From contig NZ_AWOR01000052.1 of assembly GCF_000761245.1 (NCBI RefSeq), forward strand, positions 1-64,000: DNA of 64,000 nucleotides. The letters are read 5' to 3'. The DNA comes from Comamonas testosteroni. GTDB taxonomy: Bacteria; Pseudomonadota; Gammaproteobacteria; Burkholderiales; Burkholderiaceae_C. Position 1 is the stretch's first letter, and each line of letters opens with the position of its first letter. The notes beneath the pieces are model-generated. The model did not search any database. It was not told where the DNA came from and saw only the letters and a program-made list of their open reading frames with translations. A program made the position numbers and the translations under genes. Positions 17,755 to 26,376 of the stretch are shown in pieces.

Positions 17755-17767
17755 TTGCGAGTCGCAA
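17755..17767. promoter_or_regulatory. Palindrome in the xdhC / lipoprotein divergent promoter
   Basis: TTGCGA-G-TCGCAA, arms of six bases around one central base, in the 196-base gap between the divergent xdhC and the following lipoprotein gene. A candidate operator of unknown regulator. A second short palindrome (CGGAT-GCAT-ATCCG) is at 17797-17810. Confidence 0.35.
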
Positions 17768-17909
17768 TAGACAGACAAACGTATGAGCACATTAATCGGA
17801 TGCATATCCGAACCGGATTTGACGAGTCGTTGCAGATTTTTCACGGGCAGGCGTCGGAATTGTGCCCCCAGGCAACTGCCTCCATCCATTTGCGGCTACG
17901 CTTGGCGTC

Positions 17910-18389
17910 ATGTCTGAAACCCACGACCCCACCCGCGCCACACCAGCCCGCCGCCCCCTGAACTGGCTGCGGACCGGGATGATGGCTGCCGTTGCAGCGG
18001 TGCTGACCGCCTGCCAGATCGCACCTCAAAGCCCGTCCATCGGCACGACGCCTGCCGACAAGGCCAGCCCCGCCTATCGCAAGCAGGCTGCCCAGCATCT
18101 GTATGAACGCAACTCCGGCCGCATCTACCAGGGCATGCTGCCGCCTATGCTGTATGCGATCGGCGTGCTCCAGGTTCAACTCGACGGCCAGGGCCGCGTG
18201 AAAAACCTGCACTGGATGCGCAAGCCAAGCCATGCCCCCGAAGTGGTGGCCGAGATCGAGCGAGCCGTGCGCTCCGCTGCCCCCTTCCCTGCCGCGGGCC
18301 GCAGCGTGACCTATACCGACACCTGGCTGTGGGACAAGTCGGGACGCTTCCAGCTCGACACTCTGACCGAAGGTCAGCTGGGCCAGTAA
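17910..18389 (+). CDS. Putative lipoprotein with TonB-C-like domain
   Basis: 159 residues from ATG 17910. A positively charged N terminus and hydrophobic stretch end in the lipobox LTAC, Cys35. The C-terminal part (GVLQVQLDGQGRVKNLHWMRKPSHAPEVVAEIERAVRSAAPFP, about residues 85-135) resembles the C-terminal domain of TonB/TolA-type proteins. Such lipoproteins are common in Comamonadaceae; the role is unknown. Followed by a strong terminator. Confidence 0.75.
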   Translation: MSETHDPTRATPARRPLNWLRTGMMAAVAAVLTACQIAPQSPSIGTTPADKASPAYRKQAAQHLYERNSGRIYQGMLPPMLYAIGVLQVQLDGQGRVKNLHWMRKPSHAPEVVAEIERAVRSAAPFPAAGRSVTYTDTWLWDKSGRFQLDTLTEGQLGQ

Positions 18390-18431
18390 ACCAGTAAAAG
18401 CGCACAGCGATGCAGCCCGCAGCTGCATCGG

Positions 18432-18467
18432 ACAACAAAAAACCGGCCAAGGCCGGTTTTTTGTTGT
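18432..18467. terminator. Strong bidirectional terminator
   Basis: Perfect 17-base stem starting ACAACAAAAAACCGGCC with a two-base AA apex, T-rich on both strands. It separates the plus-strand lipoprotein gene from the convergent SYLF-protein gene. Confidence 0.9.
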
Positions 18468-18489
18468 GACAAGCCAGGCGAGGCGAGGC

Positions 18490-19074
18490 TTATTCGACCA
18501 CTTTGGTGATCTTCGTGCCCTGCAGCGACACGCCCGCTTCCAGGCCCGCATTGGTCAGCACATAGCTGGTGACCGGAGCCTGGGCGGTCGTGGTGTCCAC
18601 ACTGCCGTTGGCACCGATCCGGCCGGCAGCCACGGTGGCATCAGCCCCCACGGACCAGCCGTCGCTCTTGAGGAACTTGTCCAGCGCTTCCTGTGTGTTG
18701 AACACATAGATCACAGCCTTGGACTGACCACCAGCCTGCCATCCGATAGAGGCCGCTGTCGTGCTGTAGAAGCCTCGGTTTTGACCGCCCACGCGCAGCA
18801 CGCCGCGGCCATGCTCGACCCCCACCACAAAGCTGCCGCCAATCACCGACGGGAAGATCAGCACACCCTTGGCGCGTTGCACCATTTCCTTGGATCCTGG
18901 TGCGGTCTGGTACAGGCGCTCCAGAGCTGCATTGGCACGGGTATTGACCGTTGTGGAATCGGAACGGGGAGCCGATGCCGTCTCGGGCTTGGTCGTGGTG
19001 CAGGCCGTCATGGTCAAGGCACCGGCAGCCAGTGCAGCAGCCATCGCAACAGAACGCAGAGAAATTTGACGCAT
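18490..19074 (-). CDS. SYLF-domain (YSC84-like) lipoprotein
   Basis: 194 residues with a signal peptide and lipobox MTAC (Cys25). The remainder is a bacterial SYLF/YSC84-type domain: GVLIFPSVIGGSFVVGVEHGRGVLRV, then SIGWQAGGQSKAVIYVF and SVGADATVAAGRIGANGSVD. Members are typically secreted or lipid-anchored beta-rich proteins of uncertain function, linked in some organisms to lipid binding. Single gene with its own promoter region shared divergently with the DoxX gene. Confidence 0.85.
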   Translation of the reverse strand: MRQISLRSVAMAAALAAGALTMTACTTTKPETASAPRSDSTTVNTRANAALERLYQTAPGSKEMVQRAKGVLIFPSVIGGSFVVGVEHGRGVLRVGGQNRGFYSTTAASIGWQAGGQSKAVIYVFNTQEALDKFLKSDGWSVGADATVAAGRIGANGSVDTTTAQAPVTSYVLTNAGLEAGVSLQGTKITKVVE

Positions 19075-19332
19075 ACCTATATCCTTTCATGGGATGAATG
19101 TGTAGACACATTTCAGAGGTAGAAGGTCCTGCAGTCCGACATTGAGTCGCTTTTGCACATCCCCCCGATGCAAAGCTGTCAGAAACAGGGTTGGCACGAT
19201 GCTAGTGCGCAGCGTTGCCGATAAAACTCAGCGGTAACAGCTTGCGCCATTGGCCTACAGAAGGCAAGGGCAGGTGTCGAAAAAGACCTACAACATGAAC
19301 ACAAGACAACACTTGGCCTCATCCATAGGCAA

Positions 19333-19349
19333 TCAGACGAATTGTCTGA
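19333..19349. promoter_or_regulatory. Inverted repeat upstream of the DoxX gene
   Basis: TCAGAC-GAATT-GTCTGA lies 52 bases before the DoxX start in the 326-base divergent gap (19075-19400). A candidate operator; a second small hairpin (AATGTG-TAGA-CACATT) is near 19097, closer to the SYLF gene. Confidence 0.4.
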
Positions 19350-19400
19350 AACAGGCGCTAGCATTGTTGATATAAGCATCGCGCGGACGACAGGAAATTC

Positions 19401-19790
19401 ATGAAGTTCTGGAATTACTTTCACCATCCCAAGGCAGCTCTGGTGCTGCTGCGTGTCACCCTGGCCTTGCTCGTGCTGCTGCACGGCTGGGCCAAGATTC
19501 GTTATGGCATAGGCAGTATCGAGGCGAAGATCGAGAGTCTGGGTGCACCGGGATTTCTGGCCTATGCGGTCTACCTGGGCGAAGTGGTCGCGCCCTTGCT
19601 TTTGCTGGTGGGTCTGTGGGTGGTACCCGCCGCACTGGTGATTGCGGTGAATATGGTGGTGGCATTTGCGCTGATGCACACCCGGCAGATTCTGATGCTC
19701 AACAACACCGGCGGCTGGGCGCTGGAGTTGCAGGCCTTTTATTTCGTGAGCGCCCTGGTCGTGGCCATGGCTTATTCCAAGGGCAAATAA
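19401..19790 (+). CDS. DoxX family membrane protein
   Basis: 129 residues with four predicted membrane segments. The DoxX-family features are the N-terminal span with LLVLLHGWAKIRYGIG, the charged EVVAPLLLLVGLWVVPAALVIAVNM segment and a C-terminal span ending in AYSKGK. GGAAATTC precedes the ATG. DoxX-type proteins are small membrane proteins associated with redox or thiol stress in some bacteria; this member's role is not known. Ends seven bases before a long hairpin. Confidence 0.85.
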   Translation: MKFWNYFHHPKAALVLLRVTLALLVLLHGWAKIRYGIGSIEAKIESLGAPGFLAYAVYLGEVVAPLLLLVGLWVVPAALVIAVNMVVAFALMHTRQILMLNNTGGWALELQAFYFVSALVVAMAYSKGK

Positions 19791-19796
19791 GTCTTT

Positions 19797-19890
19797 AAAA
19801 ACAGGAGCGGCTTGCGCCTGTCATCTCTGAGTTTCAATGCCTTTTAATGCTGAAACCAAGAAATGACGTGCGCAAGCCGCTCTTGTTTTT
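19797..19890. terminator. Long extended hairpin between convergent DoxX and uraH genes
   Basis: A 13-base perfect stem GAGCGGCTTGCGC (19805-19817) pairs with 19870-19882. It extends past one mismatch with AAAAACA / TGTTTTT. The interior has further complementary tracts (GTCAT/ATGAC and GTTTCA/TGAAAC), so nearly the whole 94 bases can fold. It fits a bidirectional terminator but is unusually long. Confidence 0.7.
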
Positions 19891-19925
19891 GCCATGTCTC
19901 CCTTGTCGAGAGACTCACGTCCCGC

Positions 19926-20276
19926 TCAGGAGCCGCGATAAGTGGAGTAGCTCCAGGGGCTGACCAGCAAAGGCACGTGGTAGTGCTGCTCCACATTGGC
20001 CACGCCGAAGTCCAGGCTCACCTTGTTCAGAAAGCTGGGCTCGGGCAGTTGCACGCCACGGGCCTTGAAGTAGGCCGCAACGTCAAAAGTCAGGCGGTAG
20101 GTGCCGACCTTGAGCGTGTTGTTGTCGAACAGCGGCGCATCGGTGCGGCCGTCATGATTGAGCACCAGGCTCTTGATCAGCGTGGCCTTGTCGCCTTCAG
20201 TGGAAAACAGCTCGACGGCCATGCCTGCGGCAGGGCAGCCATTCATGGTGTCGAGAACGTGGGTGCTCAGGCCCAT
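19926..20276 (-). CDS. uraH: 5-Hydroxyisourate hydrolase UraH
   Basis: 116 residues, normal for transthyretin-related HIU hydrolases. Hallmarks: N-terminal LSTHVLDTMNGCPAAGM, the HDGRTDAPL segment, and the C-terminal HVPLLVSPWSYSTYRGS with the family-diagnostic YRGS end. It is a cytosolic homotetramer that opens 5-hydroxyisourate, the product of PuuD, to OHCU. Monocistronic on the minus strand, divergent from the gamma-glutamyltransferase gene; a TGTATACA motif lies 193 bases upstream. Confidence 0.95.
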   Translation of the reverse strand: MGLSTHVLDTMNGCPAAGMAVELFSTEGDKATLIKSLVLNHDGRTDAPLFDNNTLKVGTYRLTFDVAAYFKARGVQLPEPSFLNKVSLDFGVANVEQHYHVPLLVSPWSYSTYRGS

Positions 20277-20468
20277 GGAAATCTCCTCACAGGCAGTTTG
20301 CCACTGCCCTTGGTTGTATCAAACACACGACTTACGCAAAACGGGTTCAGGCCGGACGGCTGCCTCAGAAGGCAGGTCGTTGTTGCATTCCTGTTTTCGT
20401 AAGCCCTGAAACATCTATGCCATCACAAAGCCTGCGCGCGCGTGAGCACAGCGCTTTGATCGCTAAAG

Positions 20469-20476
20469 TGTATACA
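20469..20476. promoter_or_regulatory. Candidate GntR operator between uraH and ggt
   Basis: TGTATACA followed by GTTTCTGTAC. The same octamer occurs at 28966 and 36665. The gap (20277-20601) serves both divergent genes, so either could be the target; uraH is the more plausible one because it belongs to the purine pathway. Confidence 0.5.
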
Positions 20477-20601
20477 GTTTCTGTACTCCATCAAAGGCTT
20501 TTCTGCCTTGACTTTCAGGCACATAGCCAGCTTTGCCCGGTTGGCTTCTTCATCAGCCTCTATACACTGGCCCGATTCACCAAGCGAACAGGAGACAACG
20601 C

Positions 20602-22431
20602 ATGCAATTGCGCACCACCGCCCTGGCAGCCAGCCTGCTCATCGCTCTGGCCGGCCTGAGCGCCTGCAGCAGCACGGCCACGCTAGAGCCCGCCAGCAAC
20701 GAACGCGCGGCCATCGGTCACGATGCCACTGCTCAGGCTGCAGCGCCTGCCGTCACCCAGACCGCCGCTGCCCAGGCAGCCGCTGCCGCCTATGACTTCG
20801 AGCTGGATGTCTTTCACCCCGTCATCGCCAAGAACGGCATGGTGGCCTCGGAGCAGGAGCTGGCCACGCAGATCGGCGTGGATATTCTCAAGGCCGGCGG
20901 CAATGCCGTCGATGCCGCCGTGGCCGTGGGTTTTGCACTGGCCGTGGCCTTGCCCAATGCCGGCAATATCGGCGGCGGCGGCTTCATGATGGTGCACGAC
21001 GCCAGCAGCGGCAAGGACATTGCGCTGGACTTCCGCGAAGTGGCGCCCAGGGGCGCGTCGCGCAATATGTATCTGGATGCCAGCGGCAAGGTCATCGACG
21101 GCAAATCGCTCTTCACCCACTACGCCGTGGGTGTGCCCGGCACCGTGGCAGGCATGACGCACGCGCTTTCGCGCTGGGGCAGCATGCCGCTGGCCAGGGT
21201 CATGGCTCCGGCGATTGCGCTGGCGGACAAGGGCTATCCCGTCAGCGTCACCCTGGCCAAGACTCTGGATCAGGAAAAAAAGAACATGGGCCGCTGGCCC
21301 GCCACCCAGGCCGTTTTCTGGAGGAACGGCGTGCCGCTGCAAACCGGCCAGAGGCTGGTGCAAAAGGATCTGGCGCAGTCCCTGCGCCTGATCAGCCAGC
21401 AAGGTGCCAAGGCCTTCTACGAGGGCGCGATCGCGCAGAAGATCGTGGCGGAGATGGCGCCGCACGCCAATGCACTCAGCTTGCAGGACCTGCGTGACTA
21501 CAAGGTGGCAGAGCGCGAGCCCGTGCGCGGCAGCTATCGCGGCTACCAGATCGTGACCATGCCCCCGCCCTCTTCGGGCGGCGCGCACCTGATTCAGATC
21601 CTGAACATGATGGAGCGCTGGCCCATGAATCAATGGGGGGCCGACAGCGCGCAAAGCGTGCACTACATGACCGAGGCCATGAAGCTCGCCTATGCCGACC
21701 GCTCCGAGTATCTGGGCGACCCGGACTTCGTGAAGATTCCGCTCAAGGGGCTGATCTCCAAGAGCTATGCCAGCGAGCTGGCCGCCAGCATCAAGCCCCA
21801 GCAGGCCAGGCCCGCCAAGGACATCCGGCCCGGCAGGCCCCAGCCTTATGAAAGCGACCAGACCACCCATTACTCCGTGGTGGACAAGGCCGGCAACGCG
21901 GTGGCCGTGACCTATACGCTGAACACCAATTTCGGCAGCGGCATCGTCGCCAAGGGCACGGGGATTTTGCTCAACAACGAGATGGACGACTTCTCGGCCA
22001 AGCCCGGTGTGGCCAACGCCTATGGTCTGGTGGGCGGCGATGCGAATGCCGTGCAGGCCGGCAAGCGGCCGCTGTCGTCGATGACGCCGACCCTGGTACT
22101 CAAGGACGGCAAGCCGGTTCTGGTCACCGGCAGTCCGGGCGGAGCGCGCATCATCACCACGGTGCTGCAGCAAGTCGTCAACCACATCGACTTCGGCATG
22201 AACCCGGCCGAAGCGGCTGCCACGCCGCGCTTTCACCACCAGTGGACGCCTGACGAGTTGCGTGTTGAAAAAGGCTTCAGCCCCGATACGCTGGCCCTGC
22301 TCAGGCAATGGGGCCACAAGGTGGCACTGAAGGCATCCATGGGTCGCACGCAGACCATCGAGATCCGCGACGGCCTGCTGCGCGGCGCTTCGGATCCGCG
22401 CAACCCCGACGGAAAAACCATGGGGTACTGA
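20602..22431 (+). CDS. ggt: Gamma-glutamyltransferase, lipoprotein type
   Basis: 609 residues from ATG 20602, preceded by AGGAGA. Lipobox LSAC with Cys22 after a hydrophobic stretch. The Ntn-hydrolase precursor is self-cleaved before the catalytic Thr, here Thr421 in QTTHYSVVD. Substrate-binding signatures include DFREVAPRGAS and the PLSSMTPTLVLKDGKPVLVTGSPGG segment. It transfers or hydrolyses the gamma-glutamyl group of glutathione in the periplasm. Length and order of motifs match the family. Its link to the purine cluster is positional only. Confidence 0.93.
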   Translation: MQLRTTALAASLLIALAGLSACSSTATLEPASNERAAIGHDATAQAAAPAVTQTAAAQAAAAAYDFELDVFHPVIAKNGMVASEQELATQIGVDILKAGGNAVDAAVAVGFALAVALPNAGNIGGGGFMMVHDASSGKDIALDFREVAPRGASRNMYLDASGKVIDGKSLFTHYAVGVPGTVAGMTHALSRWGSMPLARVMAPAIALADKGYPVSVTLAKTLDQEKKNMGRWPATQAVFWRNGVPLQTGQRLVQKDLAQSLRLISQQGAKAFYEGAIAQKIVAEMAPHANALSLQDLRDYKVAEREPVRGSYRGYQIVTMPPPSSGGAHLIQILNMMERWPMNQWGADSAQSVHYMTEAMKLAYADRSEYLGDPDFVKIPLKGLISKSYASELAASIKPQQARPAKDIRPGRPQPYESDQTTHYSVVDKAGNAVAVTYTLNTNFGSGIVAKGTGILLNNEMDDFSAKPGVANAYGLVGGDANAVQAGKRPLSSMTPTLVLKDGKPVLVTGSPGGARIITTVLQQVVNHIDFGMNPAEAAATPRFHHQWTPDELRVEKGFSPDTLALLRQWGHKVALKASMGRTQTIEIRDGLLRGASDPRNPDGKTMGY

Positions 22432-22440
22432 CGCTGAACA

Positions 22441-22472
22441 AAAAAAGCCGCGCTCCCCCGAGCGCGGCTTTT
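22441..22472. terminator. Bidirectional terminator between ggt and glxR
   Basis: AAAAAA then stem GCCGCGCTC / GAGCGCGGC with a CCCC loop, followed by TTTT. It ends the plus-strand ggt transcript and the minus-strand gcl-hyi-glxR transcript. Confidence 0.9.
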
Positions 22473-22528
22473 ACTTGAGGCGGCTGCTGGCCGTACGCGT
22501 GGCCAGTGGCCGCCCTCCCCACCTCTCT

Positions 22529-23440
22529 TTATTCAGCCTTCTGACCGATTTCGAAGTTGGCCTGGATTTCCAGGGCACGCACCATGCCCGAGTGATCCCA
22601 GCCAGCGCCTCCGTGGGCCACGCAGCTGTTGAACAGTTCTTGAGCCTGAGCCGTGTTGGGCAGGGACACGCCCAGCTGACGAGCGCTGGACAGAGCCAGG
22701 TTCAGGTCCTTCTGGTGCAGGGCAATACGGAAGCCGGGATCGAAGGTGCGCTTGATCATGCGTTCGGCATGCACTTCCAGGATCTTGGAAGAGGCAAAGC
22801 CGCCCAGCAGGGCTTCACGCACGCGGGCTGGATCGGCACCGGCGCGCGATGCGAACAGCAGGGCTTCGGCCACGGCTTCGATGTTCAGAGCCACGATGAT
22901 CTGGTTGGCCACCTTGGCGGTCTGGCCGTCGCCGTTGCCGCCCACCAGGGTGATGTTCTTGCCCATCTTGTCGAACAGGGGCTTGACGCGCTCGAAGGCT
23001 GCATCGGGGCCGCCGACCATGATGGACAGGGTGCCGTTCTTGGCGCCGACTTCGCCGCCGGAGACGGGAGCGTCCAGGTACTGGGCGCCAGCGGCTTCGA
23101 TGCGCTTGGCGAAGTCCTTGGTGGCCACGGGCGAGATGGAGGACATGTCGACCACGATCTTGCCGGAGCTGCCCTTGAGGCCGGCTGCCACGCCGTCTTC
23201 ACCGAACAGCACCTTCTCCACGTCGGGAGTGTCGGGCACCATGATGAAGATGATGTCGGCACGCTCGGCCACACCGCGAGCGGTGGTGCACTGGGTGGCG
23301 CTGGTTTCGGCGATGTTGGCAGGCACCTTGCCCACGGTGTTGACGAACAGCTGGTGGCCGGCTGCAATCAGGTGGCCGCACATGGGCGCGCCCATGATGC
23401 CCAGACCGATAAAGCCCAGCTTGAGAGACGATGCGTTCAT
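22529..23440 (-). CDS. glxR: Tartronate semialdehyde reductase GlxR
   Basis: 303 residues, beta-hydroxyacid dehydrogenase family. N-terminal NAD(P)-binding motif LGFIGLGIMGAPM, substrate motif DAPVSGGEVGAKNGTLSIMVGG at about residues 120-142, and the catalytic Lys in KVANQIIV. Reduces tartronate semialdehyde, made by Gcl, to D-glycerate. Third gene of the minus-strand gcl-hyi-glxR operon; 84 bases from hyi. Confidence 0.92.
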   Translation of the reverse strand: MNASSLKLGFIGLGIMGAPMCGHLIAAGHQLFVNTVGKVPANIAETSATQCTTARGVAERADIIFIMVPDTPDVEKVLFGEDGVAAGLKGSSGKIVVDMSSISPVATKDFAKRIEAAGAQYLDAPVSGGEVGAKNGTLSIMVGGPDAAFERVKPLFDKMGKNITLVGGNGDGQTAKVANQIIVALNIEAVAEALLFASRAGADPARVREALLGGFASSKILEVHAERMIKRTFDPGFRIALHQKDLNLALSSARQLGVSLPNTAQAQELFNSCVAHGGAGWDHSGMVRALEIQANFEIGQKAE

Positions 23441-23524
23441 GGTTGTACTCCTCAGTTTTCTTGATACTTAAATTCGATGGCCGATGGCGCTTTGCCAGCA
23501 GGCGCCACAGGCCTTTTCATCCAT

Positions 23525-24328
23525 TCAGGCAGCCACTGCGACCTTGCTCCAGCCGCCGATCTTCTGCAGCCAGCCCAGGCCGGACTCGGTGCCGTTGGCG
23601 GGCTTGTATTCGCAGCCGATCCAGCCGTCGTAGCCGATGCGATCCAGGTGTGCGAACAGGAAGGGGTAGTTGATCTCGCCCGTGCCCGGTTCGTTGCGAC
23701 CAGGGTTGTCAGCCAGCTGGATGTGGCCGATGCGGCCCAGCTGCTTTTGCATGGTGGCGGCCAGCTCGCCCTCCACGCGCTGTGCGTGGTAGATGTCGTA
23801 CTGCACGAAGGCGTTGGGCGCACCCACTTCGTCCAGGATGGACAGCGCTTCATCCGTGCGGTTCAGGTAGAAGCCGGGGATGTCGAAGGGGTTGATCGGC
23901 TCGATCAGCAGGCGGATGTTGGCGGCGCTCAGGGCGGAGGCAGCAAAGCGCAGGTTTTCCACGAAGGTGCGGCGCACCACGGCAGCGTCGACGCCGGCAG
24001 GAACCTTGCCGGCCAGGCAGTTGAGCTGGGGCACACCCAAGGCGTGGGCATAGGTCACGGCCTTGGCCACGCCAGCGCGGAATTCGTCCACGCGCTTGGG
24101 GTCGCAGGCAATGCCGCGCTCGCCTGCGTCCCAGTCGCCAGCGGGCAGGTTGTGCAGAACAATCTTCAGGCCGGTGGCGTCCAGGCGCTCCTTGATCTCT
24201 TCCACGGTATGAGCGTATGGGAAGAGGAACTCCACGGCTTCAAAGCCTGCGTTTGCGGCACGCTCAAAACGCTCGAGGAAAGGCACCTCGGTGAACAACA
24301 TGCTCAGGTTGGCTGCAAAACGGGGCAT
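23525..24328 (-). CDS. hyi: Hydroxypyruvate isomerase
   Basis: 267 residues, xylose isomerase-like TIM barrel fold. Family motifs include FLFPYAHTVEEIKERLDATGL, LLIEPINPFDIPGFYLNRTDEAL and the metal-binding QYDIYHAQRVEGEL and HIQLADNPGRNEPGTGEINY segments. Interconverts hydroxypyruvate and tartronate semialdehyde in the glyoxylate-to-glycerate route. Middle gene of the operon. Confidence 0.92.
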   Translation of the reverse strand: MPRFAANLSMLFTEVPFLERFERAANAGFEAVEFLFPYAHTVEEIKERLDATGLKIVLHNLPAGDWDAGERGIACDPKRVDEFRAGVAKAVTYAHALGVPQLNCLAGKVPAGVDAAVVRRTFVENLRFAASALSAANIRLLIEPINPFDIPGFYLNRTDEALSILDEVGAPNAFVQYDIYHAQRVEGELAATMQKQLGRIGHIQLADNPGRNEPGTGEINYPFLFAHLDRIGYDGWIGCEYKPANGTESGLGWLQKIGGWSKVAVAA

Positions 24329-24419
24329 GATAAAAGTCTCCGGTAATCGTTAATAGTTGCAGGCGCTAGACGCCAAGCAAGGGCCTAAGCCGGCCGCACC
24401 GCCCCGAAGCGAAGGCGTC

Positions 24420-24470
24420 GTCCCCCTCCCGCGCAGAGAGGGGGAAGCGGCAAAGCCGCTCAGGGGGAGT
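24420..24470. repeat. Comamonadaceae-style extragenic hairpin repeat
   Basis: CCCCCTCCCGCGCAGAGAGG at 24422, then AGCGGC-AAA-GCCGCT and AGGGGGAG. Two nested hairpins lie inside the 149-base gap between hyi and gcl. Near-identical elements are common in Comamonadaceae genomes to my memory. Inside an operon it may tune expression or mRNA stability. Confidence 0.6.
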
Positions 24471-24477
24471 TTTCCTA

Positions 24478-26268
24478 TCAGTCCAGCAGGGCCAGTGCGC
24501 TGGGCGCGTCGGCCTTTTCGGTCGCCAGGTCCTCGAACTCGACCACGTTGTCGATTTCGGCGCCCATGGAGATGTTGGTCACACGCTCCAGGATGCACTC
24601 GATCACCACAGGGGTCTTGTGCTCGGCCATCCAGGCTTCGGCCTGCTGCATGGCGGGGGCAAAGTCTTCGGCGCGATGAACACGGATGGCCTTGCAACCC
24701 AGGCCTTCAACGACCTTAACATGGTCAACACCGTAGCCACGGGTCGCATCACCCTCATCCATGTTGATATTGTCGAACGCCAATTGCACGCAATAGTCGA
24801 TCGAGAAAGCGCGCTGTGCCTGACGGATCAGACCCAGGTAGCTGTTGTTCACCAGCACGTGAACATAGGGCAGCTTGAACTGCGCGCCCACGGCCAGCTC
24901 TTCGATCATGAACTGGAAGTCGTAGTCGCCGGACAGCGCCACGATCTTGCGCTGGGGATCGGCCACGCGCACGCCCAGGGCGGCTGGAGTTGTCCAGCCC
25001 AGAGGGCCGGCCTGGCCGCAGTTGATCCAGTTGCGGGGCTTGTACACGTGCAGGAACTGGGCACCGGCGATCTGCGACAGACCGATGGTGGACACATAGG
25101 TGGTGTCGCGGTCCAGCGTGTTGTTCATGCACTGGTAGACGCGCTGAGGCTTCATCGGCACGTTGTCGAAGTTGGTCTTGCGCAGGTACTCGACGCTGTT
25201 CTTGCGACCCTGGCACTCGGCCACCCAGGCCTTGCGGCACTTGAGCTTGCCGGCAGCCTTCCACTCCTTGGCCACGGCAACGAATTGCTCCAGAGCCGCC
25301 TTGGCGTCGGAGACGATGCCGTAGTCGGGCGCGAACACGCGGCCGATCTGCGTGGGCTCGATGTCCACGTGGATGAACTTGCGGCCCTTGGTGTAGACCT
25401 CGACCGAACCGGTGTGGCGGTTGGCCCAGCGGTTGCCGATGCCGAACACGAAGTCCGAAGCCAGCATGTTGGCATTGCCGTAGCGGTGGCTGGTTTGCAG
25501 ACCGCACATGCCGACCATCAGGGGGTGATCGTCAGGGATGGTGCCCCAGCCCATCAGGGTGGGGATCACGGGCACGTTCAGGATCTCGGCCAGCTCGACC
25601 ATCAGATCGGAGGCATCGGCGTTGATCACACCGCCGCCGGAGACCAGCAGGGGACGCTCGGATTCGTTGAGCATCTCGATGGCCTTCTCGGCCTGCTTGC
25701 GCGAAGCAGCTGGCTTGTAGGCAGGCAGGGGCTCGTAGGTGTCGATGTCGAATTCGATCTCGGCCAGTTGCACGTCGATGGGCAGATCGATCAGCACGGG
25801 GCCGGGACGGCCGGAGCGCATCAGGTGGAAAGCCTGCTGGAAGGCGCGGGGCACCTGGGCGGGCTCCAGCACGGTGGTGGCCCACTTGGTCACGGACTTG
25901 GCGATGGAGGCGATGTCCACGGCCTGGAAGTCTTCCTTGTGCAGACGCGAGCGAGGTGCCTGGCCGGTGATGCACAGGATTGGGATGGAGTCGGCGCTGG
26001 CCGAGTACAGGCCGGTGATCATGTCGGTGCCGGCGGGGCCGCTGGTGCCGATACACACACCGATATTGCCTGCCACCGCACGGGTGTAGCCTTCGGCCAT
26101 GTGGCTGGCGCCTTCGACGTGACGGGCCAGGATGTGGCCGATGCCACCGTGGTCCTTCAGCGCTGCGTACAGCGGATTGATGGCGGCACCGGGAACGCCG
26201 AATGCAACGCTAACACCTTCTTTTTCGAGCACGCGGACTGCGGCTTCGATTGCTTTCATTTTGGCCAT
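24478..26268 (-). CDS. gcl: Glyoxylate carboligase (tartronate-semialdehyde synthase)
   Basis: 596 residues, thiamine diphosphate-dependent acetohydroxyacid synthase-like fold. The hallmark Val51 (RHVEGASH) replaces the Glu found in other ThDP enzymes. ThDP/Mg binding is GDYDFQFM...NNSYLGL at about residues 440-475. Joins two glyoxylates to tartronate semialdehyde and CO2. First gene of the gcl-hyi-glxR operon, divergent from a LysR gene with a 108-base intergenic region containing a T-N11-A palindrome. Confidence 0.95.
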   Translation of the reverse strand: MAKMKAIEAAVRVLEKEGVSVAFGVPGAAINPLYAALKDHGGIGHILARHVEGASHMAEGYTRAVAGNIGVCIGTSGPAGTDMITGLYSASADSIPILCITGQAPRSRLHKEDFQAVDIASIAKSVTKWATTVLEPAQVPRAFQQAFHLMRSGRPGPVLIDLPIDVQLAEIEFDIDTYEPLPAYKPAASRKQAEKAIEMLNESERPLLVSGGGVINADASDLMVELAEILNVPVIPTLMGWGTIPDDHPLMVGMCGLQTSHRYGNANMLASDFVFGIGNRWANRHTGSVEVYTKGRKFIHVDIEPTQIGRVFAPDYGIVSDAKAALEQFVAVAKEWKAAGKLKCRKAWVAECQGRKNSVEYLRKTNFDNVPMKPQRVYQCMNNTLDRDTTYVSTIGLSQIAGAQFLHVYKPRNWINCGQAGPLGWTTPAALGVRVADPQRKIVALSGDYDFQFMIEELAVGAQFKLPYVHVLVNNSYLGLIRQAQRAFSIDYCVQLAFDNINMDEGDATRGYGVDHVKVVEGLGCKAIRVHRAEDFAPAMQQAEAWMAEHKTPVVIECILERVTNISMGAEIDNVVEFEDLATEKADAPSALALLD

Positions 26269-26340
26269 GAGGTCTCCTTCAAACTGAAATGAACTTTAGT
26301 CAAGACCCTTGCTTGCCGGAAGCCGCTTGCAGACCATAAA

Positions 26341-26363
26341 ATTTATTCCACCCAAGAATAAAT
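26341..26363. promoter_or_regulatory. LysR-type palindrome in the gcl/lysR promoter
   Basis: ATTTATTC-N7-GAATAAAT, a perfect inverted repeat with seven-base spacing that contains the T-N11-A LysR box. It ends one base before the AGGAG ribosome binding site of lysR (start 26377), so it can autoregulate, and lies 73 bases from gcl. Similar motifs are at 27301 and 34773. Confidence 0.6.
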
Positions 26364-26376
26364 AGGAGATGAACCC

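Noticed and set aside
24619-26292. 557-codon antisense frame over gcl
   Set aside because: Antisense shadow of gcl; composition (Gly, His, Val, Ala) is that of a reversed GC-rich gene.
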